From Coenobita brevimanus (taxonomy: Eukaryota > Arthropoda > Malacostraca > Decapoda > Coenobitidae), in contig CM064715.1 in NCBI GenBank assembly GCA_032717465.1, forward strand, positions 41,943,159 to 42,007,158: a DNA stretch of 64,000 bases. The letters run 5' to 3'. Positions 58,958 through 64,000 of this stretch are shown here, in pieces. The notes under the pieces were generated by a model, which was not told the DNA's origin, ran no database searches, and was given only the letters and a program-made list of their open reading frames with translations. Position numbers and translations under genes: made by a program. The first letter of the stretch is position 1, and every line of letters starts with the position of its first letter.

Positions 58958-60898
58958 TCTTTTTAGGGTACTTCTACATTGAGTGGCAAACCAGATGATT
59001 TCTTATAAACCAGGGAGTCATTGACAGCGCTGGGTGGTAACCTTATAACTAACCAACACGTGTTCCCTACATGACAAGTGGGTTGGCGTAGGGTTAGTGT
59101 CCCTCCCCTAAAAACACGAACAAGAAGCCTCAGACCAGGACTGACCAACAGGTGACGACTAAGGACCGAACGAAGGACATGGTATGGATTGCGGCATAGA
59201 ATGTAAGAGGTGCAAATGATGAGGTGAAAGAGATTGTCCAGGTGCTTGAGGATGCAAAAATGGGTGTATGTGGATTAACTGAAACTAGAGAGTTGTGAGT
59301 GTGAGAGAATGGGAGTATGGATGGGGTACATGTGCAGGAGTGGTTGAGAATGAGAGGGCAAAAGAGGGAGAGTGTATTGTGTGCAAGGGGTAGAAGGAAA
59401 ATATAAAAGAGTATGGATCAGTTGACTCAAGGATTGTGTGGGTAAGATTGAAAGTTGGACTGTAAATGTTGGTGATTGTGTGTGTATGCACCAATGTAAG
59501 ATCATGCAAGCAGAGTGAAAGAAGAGTTCAGGACAAATGTGGAAGTGTGCATGGAAAAGTTTGAAAGGAATGAGTGTTTTTTATTAGAGATATGAATGGA
59601 AAAGTAGGGAGTATGAAGGTGGATGGAGTAGTTGGTGAGTGGGGTGTGCCTGCAGAAGTGGAAGAGAATGGCAGTGCTTTAGTGGACATTTGTGCTGGGA
59701 GGGGGTTGGTGGTAGCCAATACCCTTTTCAGACACAAAATGATCCACAGGTATACATGGCAAGTGATGAGAAGAGTGGGTGGTGAACTTAATGAGCAGAA
59801 GGCAGTGATTAAGTGTGTGTGGATGATAGAATGAGATGGTGTGTAATGGATGCAAAAGCATATAGAGGTTGTGGGAGTGGACTTTCTGATTACCAGTCGG
59901 TGGTGGTGAGAATCAAGTTCAAATGAAATGGAGGAATAGAAGAAGGGAAGGACATGAGGAAGTAGCTCATACAAGGAGGGTAGAAAAGTTTCAAGAGGAT
60001 GGATAAAAAGGCAGAATATAAGAGGGAAGGTTAGGACCAATTGGGTTAATGTGATTTGAAGCAGAAGGGAGACCTGGAAGGTGTGTGCAAGATATTTGCA
60101 AAAGAATTATGTGCAGCATGTGAGGTGGTGTGTGGGTTGAAGAGGAGACAAAAGGGGGTACAAGGAACAGCATGATGGAATGAAGAGGTGAGATGGGCTG
60201 TGGCACAAAAGAAGAAAGCAGTGGATGAGAAACAGGTTTGGTGGAAGTTGAGACAGACGAGAGAGTTATATGTAGAGAGGAAGAGAGGTGAAAAGATTAA
60301 GAAGAGAGTGGAATAGGAATTTGGAAGGAGTTTCAGTGTAAAGAAAATGTTCTGGAAAGAGGTAAAGAGAGTTAGACAAGGTGTTAAAGAAGTTAGTTGG
60401 GGAGTGAAAGGTAAAAGTGGTAGATTACTAGTGGAGAAGGGAGAAAAAGTGAGCAGATGGAGAGAACATTTCAAGGAATTGTCGAGCATAGAGAATGAAA
60501 GTACTGCGAGCGTAAGTGGCTGGGAGGAGAGATGTGAGAAGAGAGGAAGAAATCAATGGAATGGTAGTTGTGGAAACAATGAAGAATGTCAAAAGGGGGA
60601 AAGCCCTAGGAATTGATGGAGTGTGTGGTGAAATGCTGGAGCATGTGGGAGAGATATTAGTAGAATGGGTGTGAAAGATGTGCAGATTGGCCTGGGAGGA
60701 AGGTAGAGTCCCGGAGGATTGGAAGTCAGGTATAATTATTCCCTTGTACAAAGGAAAAGGAGAAAAAGAAGTGTGTGGTAATTATAGGGGCATTTGTCTT
60801 CTTAGTATAATAGGAAAAGTATATGGTAGGATACTTATTAACTGAGTTAGGGAAAGAACAGAGGAATTAGTTGGAGAAGAACTGAGGTTTTAGGAAGG
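58958..60898 (+). mobile_element. GATA-tail LINE, 5' UTR, endonuclease and RT start
   Basis: Starts with the 5' module (TTTTTAGGGTACTTCTACAT, GAGTGGCAAACC, decayed hairpin, GCTGGGTGGTAACCTTATAA, AGTGGGTTGGCGTAGGGTTA). It continues straight into the coding leader (CACGAACAAGAAGCCTCAGA), endonuclease (RDMNGKVGSMKVDGVVGEWG) and RT (GIDGVCGEMLEHVGEILVEW-like). Many stops and frameshifts. It ties the 5' module to this LINE. Confidence 0.85.
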
Positions 60899-61267
60899 GA
60901 GTGGTGGCGACCATCATCCCCGCACTTGATGTAGTGCTGCCTACTTCTTCCTTAGCCTTTATCATTCTTTTTCTGTGCCCGCCCTTCTCTCTTCCTATTT
61001 CTCCCATCTTTCCTGTCACTTCTTATTGCTTTTCTTTCCCTTACAGGTGGCTTTACATCGAGTGACAAGCCAAATGGTTTCATGTAAGCCATGAAACCAT
61101 TTACAGTGCTGGGTGGTAACCATATAACCAAACTATACGTGCTCCCTACATGTCAACAAGTGGGTTGGTGGAGGGTTAGTGGCCCTCCCCGTAAAACAAA
61201 TAACTCAAAGTCAAATGACCACCCCTTACGGGATTATGGCGTCTGGCAATAGATAGATAGATAGATA
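60899..61267 (+). mobile_element. Internally deleted, non-autonomous GATA-tail LINE derivative, copy 2
   Basis: Starts GTGGTGGCGACCATCATCCC. A pyrimidine tract ends TTCTTTCCCTTACAG (about 61046). A perfect 13-bp hairpin follows (61072-61084 with 61090-61102, loop TAAGC), then GCTGGGTGGTAACCATATAA and CCCTCCCCGTAAAACAAATA. It then jumps to the LINE terminus CCACCCCTTACGGGATTATG, GCGTCTGGCAATAGATAGAT. It is inserted in the RT of the same LINE family between AGGAAGGGA and GAGGTTGTGTAGATCAG. Same junction as 19658-20028. Confidence 0.9.
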
Positions 61268-62495
61268 TGAGGTTGTGTAGATCAGATATTCATTCTTAGG
61301 TCTTTAGTGGAAAAGTGTCTAAAGAAGGGAAATAAGTTGTATGCAGCCTTCATGGATTTGGAGGAAGCATATGACAGGGTGGATAGACATGGAATGTGGG
61401 AATTATTAAGAATATATGGAGTAAATGGGAAGTTGCTGAATGCTGTGAAGGGTAAGCTATGTATGAGGGTGCTAAAATTGCAGTGCATGTGGGTAGTGAA
61501 CTAAGTGAATTTTCTTTCTGGAGGTTCGATTGAAACGGATGTGTCATGTCTCCATGGTTGTTCAATCTGTATGTGGATAAGGTTGTAAAAGAGTTATAAG
61601 GTAGGGCAGTGGATGTTGGAGCAGCCCTAATGAGAGAGGGTAGTGTGTGGAAACTCTGTACTGTTGTTTGCAGATGATACTCTGTTAAATGAAGATGATT
61701 GGGAGCTGCAAGGCTTGGTGAATGAGTTTGGGAGAGTGTAAGAAACGAAATCTATAGGTGATTGTAGGGAAGAGTAAAGTTATGGTCTTAGAGAAATGAA
61801 GTCAGTGAATGTACAGTGAAGTTGGATGAGGATAAAATGGAAAAGTGTGAGTGCATTTAAGTACTGTCCTTGGGTAGTGTGATGAGTAATGATGGAAGTT
61901 TAGAGGGTGAAGTGCTTGAAAGGGTGCAGCAAGGAAGAAAGGTTGCTGATTCTTTGAAAGCAGTGATGAGAAACAGGGAAGTGAGCATGGAAGTGAAAAA
62001 GTCACTGCATGACAATACAGTGCTTGTTGTGATACACCAACTCTAACGTATGGAAGCGAAGCTTGGACCTTGTTGGAGGGACACAAGTCAAGAGTGAGAG
62101 CAGTGGAAATGAGTTACTTGAGAGGAGCATGTGGAGTCACATGGAGGGACAGACTAACAAATGAGGAAGTGAAGGAGCAATGTGGTGTGGATGTTGATGT
62201 GATAGGAAGCGTTAGAAGAAACACACTGAGGTGGTTTGGCCATGTTGAGAGGATGGAGAGCGTGAGACTGATGAGGAGAGTGTATGTGAGTGAGGTGGAA
62301 GAGGGGAGGAGGAGGAGGAGGCTAAGGATGAGATGGGGCACTGGAGTGGAGAGGTATACGAGAGTTGGTGTGAACTGGGAGCAGGGCAGTGAAACGGCGG
62401 GGGGAAAGGCGACATGGAGGCGACTTGTTAATTTTGTTTGTGGCCACGCCTTACGGAAGTGAGGTGTCTGGCAATAGGTAGATAGATCCCTGAGG
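61268..62495 (+). mobile_element. GATA-tail LINE, RT core to tail (continuation)
   Basis: Encodes a FMDLEEAYDRVDRHGMWELL block and an LFADDTLLNEDDWELQ-like block. Then come LEGHKSRVRAVEMSYLRGAC and LRWFGHVERMESVRLMRRVY. It ends GAGGTGTCTGGCAATAGGTA then GATAGAT. Defective. Confidence 0.88.
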
Positions 62496-62755
62496 TCACA
62501 GTGACCTCATCCCAGTCTCTTTCAGCCTTCCTCTAGCAACCATACCCCCTATCATTCACACTTCTCTTTCCACACCCAGTTGTCATCCTACATCCTCTCA
62601 ACATGCACAAACCACCATAATCTGTCCTTTCTCGTTACAGTAATATTCACCAGTTCCATCCTTCCCCTCAACTCCTCAGTTGTAAACATAGACCGAACCC
62701 CTCCTGGCCTAGCTGGCAAATCCTTTCACTTTTTCCCTACTACAAGATGATTTTG
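62496..62755 (-). mobile_element. RTE-like LINE 3' fragment (lineage of 1150-1460)
   Basis: On the minus strand, GGTGGTTTGTGCATGTTGAG (WFVHVE) and GGATGAGGTCACTGTGACCT resemble the 3' part of 1150-1460. Decayed. Confidence 0.5.
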
Positions 62756-62758
62756 TCC

Positions 62759-62761
<3 letters not shown>

Positions 62762-62838
<77 letters not shown>
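62762..62838. repeat. (GT)n followed by (GA)n microsatellite
   Basis: About 38 GT units then GA units up to 62861, directly adjoining the 3' end of the tRNA-derived SINE on the minus strand, so probably grown from its tail. Confidence 0.95.
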
Positions 62839-62841
<3 letters not shown>

Positions 62842-63178
62842 TGAGAGAGAGAGAGAGAGAGACTCTGGGCATAGGCTTCACAGCTAGCTCTCAAGGTTCA
62901 GTAGTCCTCCTACAGACTATACACCTCTACATGTCACCACTTTGGCACCAACACCCACCTGCAGGATTGGATACATGGTAGGGCTTTCTCATACAAGACT
63001 GGTTTAATTGTATTAGCAGGGGTACTTTTATGACATGTCAGCAGGTCTTCTGGTAGATCAGGAAAGTCTACTTTTATGAAATTAATATCCTTAAACTGTT
63101 CCTGGCCCCAGCTGGGATTCAAACATGGGTCCATTAGGGCTGCAGGCCCCCTGTCTGCTGACTCAGTCATCTCAGTAG
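62839..63178 (-). mobile_element. tRNA-derived SINE, copy 2
   Basis: Matches 11091-11438 over its length. The minus-strand head has GATGACTGAGTCAGCAGACA (A-box region) and ATGTTTGAATCCC (B-box). The tail is dinucleotide rather than oligo-A. Confidence 0.85.
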
Positions 63179-63301
63179 GGCATTCTCGTGCATGTAGTAG
63201 AAGTATGGAAAATGAAAGCTTATTTAGACTGGTAGAAATTCCCTCTGCTGGATAAAAAGGTTAAGAGTTTAACCTGTGCAGAATGATTGAGTGTATCCTA
63301 T

Positions 63302-64000
63302 GTATCTATCTATTGCCAGATGCCTTAACCCTCCTCCATGTCGCCCTGTCCTCTGCCATTTCACTGCCCTGCTCCAAGCTTATACCCCCCTATCTCATAT
63401 TCCTTTCCACTCCATCCTTCGATCTTGTCCTTGGCCTCCACCTCACTCACATACTGTACACTCGCCTCATCAGTCTCTCACTCTACATCCTCTCCATATG
63501 GCCAAACCACCTCAGTGTGTTTCTCCTAACGTTTCCTATCACATCCACATCCACACCACAATGGTCCTTCACATCCTCATTTGTCAGGCTGTCTTTCCAT
63601 GTGACTCCACAGGCTCCTCTCAGATAACTCATTACCACTGCTCTCACTTTTGACTTCTGTCCCTCCAATAAGGTCCAAGCTTCACTTCCATACATTAGAG
63701 TTGGTATCACAATACTGTCATGTAGTAACTTTTTCACTTCCATGCTTACTTCCCAGTTTCTTATCACTGCTTTCAAGGAACCAGCAACCTTTTTTGCTTG
63801 TTCTACCCTTCAAGCACTTCACCCTCCAAACTTCCATCTTTCTCATCACACTACCTAAGTACTTCATGCACTCACATTTTCCATTTCCTCTTCATCCAGC
63901 GTCATTGTACATTCACTGACTTCACTTCTCTCTAAGACTATAACTTACTCTTTCCTACATTCTCCTTTAGATTCTGTTTCTTACACACTCCCAAACTTAT
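63302..64000 (-). mobile_element. GATA-tail LINE 3' part, runs off the window
   Basis: Minus strand: NWEVSMEVKKLLHDSIVIPT, MYGSEAWTLLEGQKSKVRAV and VIGNVRRNTLRWFGHMERM, with the tail TGGCAATAGATAGATA at 63302-63316. The upstream part lies beyond 64000. Confidence 0.88.

Noticed and set aside
62709..62894. Short frames across (GT)n/(CA)n tracts
   Set aside because: Low-complexity translation only.

Overview
The window is animal nuclear DNA. It is AT-leaning, has introns, and is packed with nested transposable elements. The style of the retroelements (RTE-like LINEs with tetranucleotide tails, jockey-like LINEs, tRNA-derived SINEs, degenerate CCTAA tracts) suggests an arthropod, most likely a decapod crustacean. 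That assignment is inference, because no species marker is present.

One conventional protein gene can be fully reconstructed: a DCAF13 (Sof1 / WDSOF1) orthologue on the minus strand. It has nine coding exons from the ATG at 46939 to the stop at 6034. Every junction has GT-AG borders and consistent phase, giving 477 codons. DCAF13 is a WD40 protein of the small-subunit processome (18S rRNA maturation) and a CUL4-DDB1 substrate receptor. Its introns range from 277 bp to 14.9 kb and hold most of the repeats.

Almost everything else is mobile DNA. (1) RTE-like LINEs fall into a family with a (GATA)n tail (full-length copies at 54384-57790 minus and about 58958-62495 plus, with many 3' fragments), a family with a (GAT)n tail (14240-16010, 28329-30772, 47935-51371), and a third lineage at 3578-5591. 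(2) Jockey-like LINEs lie at 8950-12567 minus and 53300-58525 plus. (3) CR1-like and other LINEs, heavily broken, lie at 21900-26600, 32925-33540, 33900-41205, 41420-43560 and 44775-46190. (4) DNA transposons include mariner (two), hAT, pogo/Tigger-like (three), TTAA-targeting piggyBac-like elements (three) and several foldback MITEs. (5) There are two SINE groups.

The most interesting pattern is a 5' module consisting of a pyrimidine tract, a CAG, and a 13-bp hairpin. It occurs in the GATA-tail LINE, in a roughly 370-bp internally deleted derivative of that LINE (two copies with the same junction), and in a separate SINE with tRNA-like A and B boxes. The hairpin shows one compensatory change between copies. 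Also notable are a (GT)n microsatellite that grew inside the LINE endonuclease codons and broke its frame, a three-deep nest at 53-58.5 kb, and a GC-rich processed-looking insert at 48342-49090.
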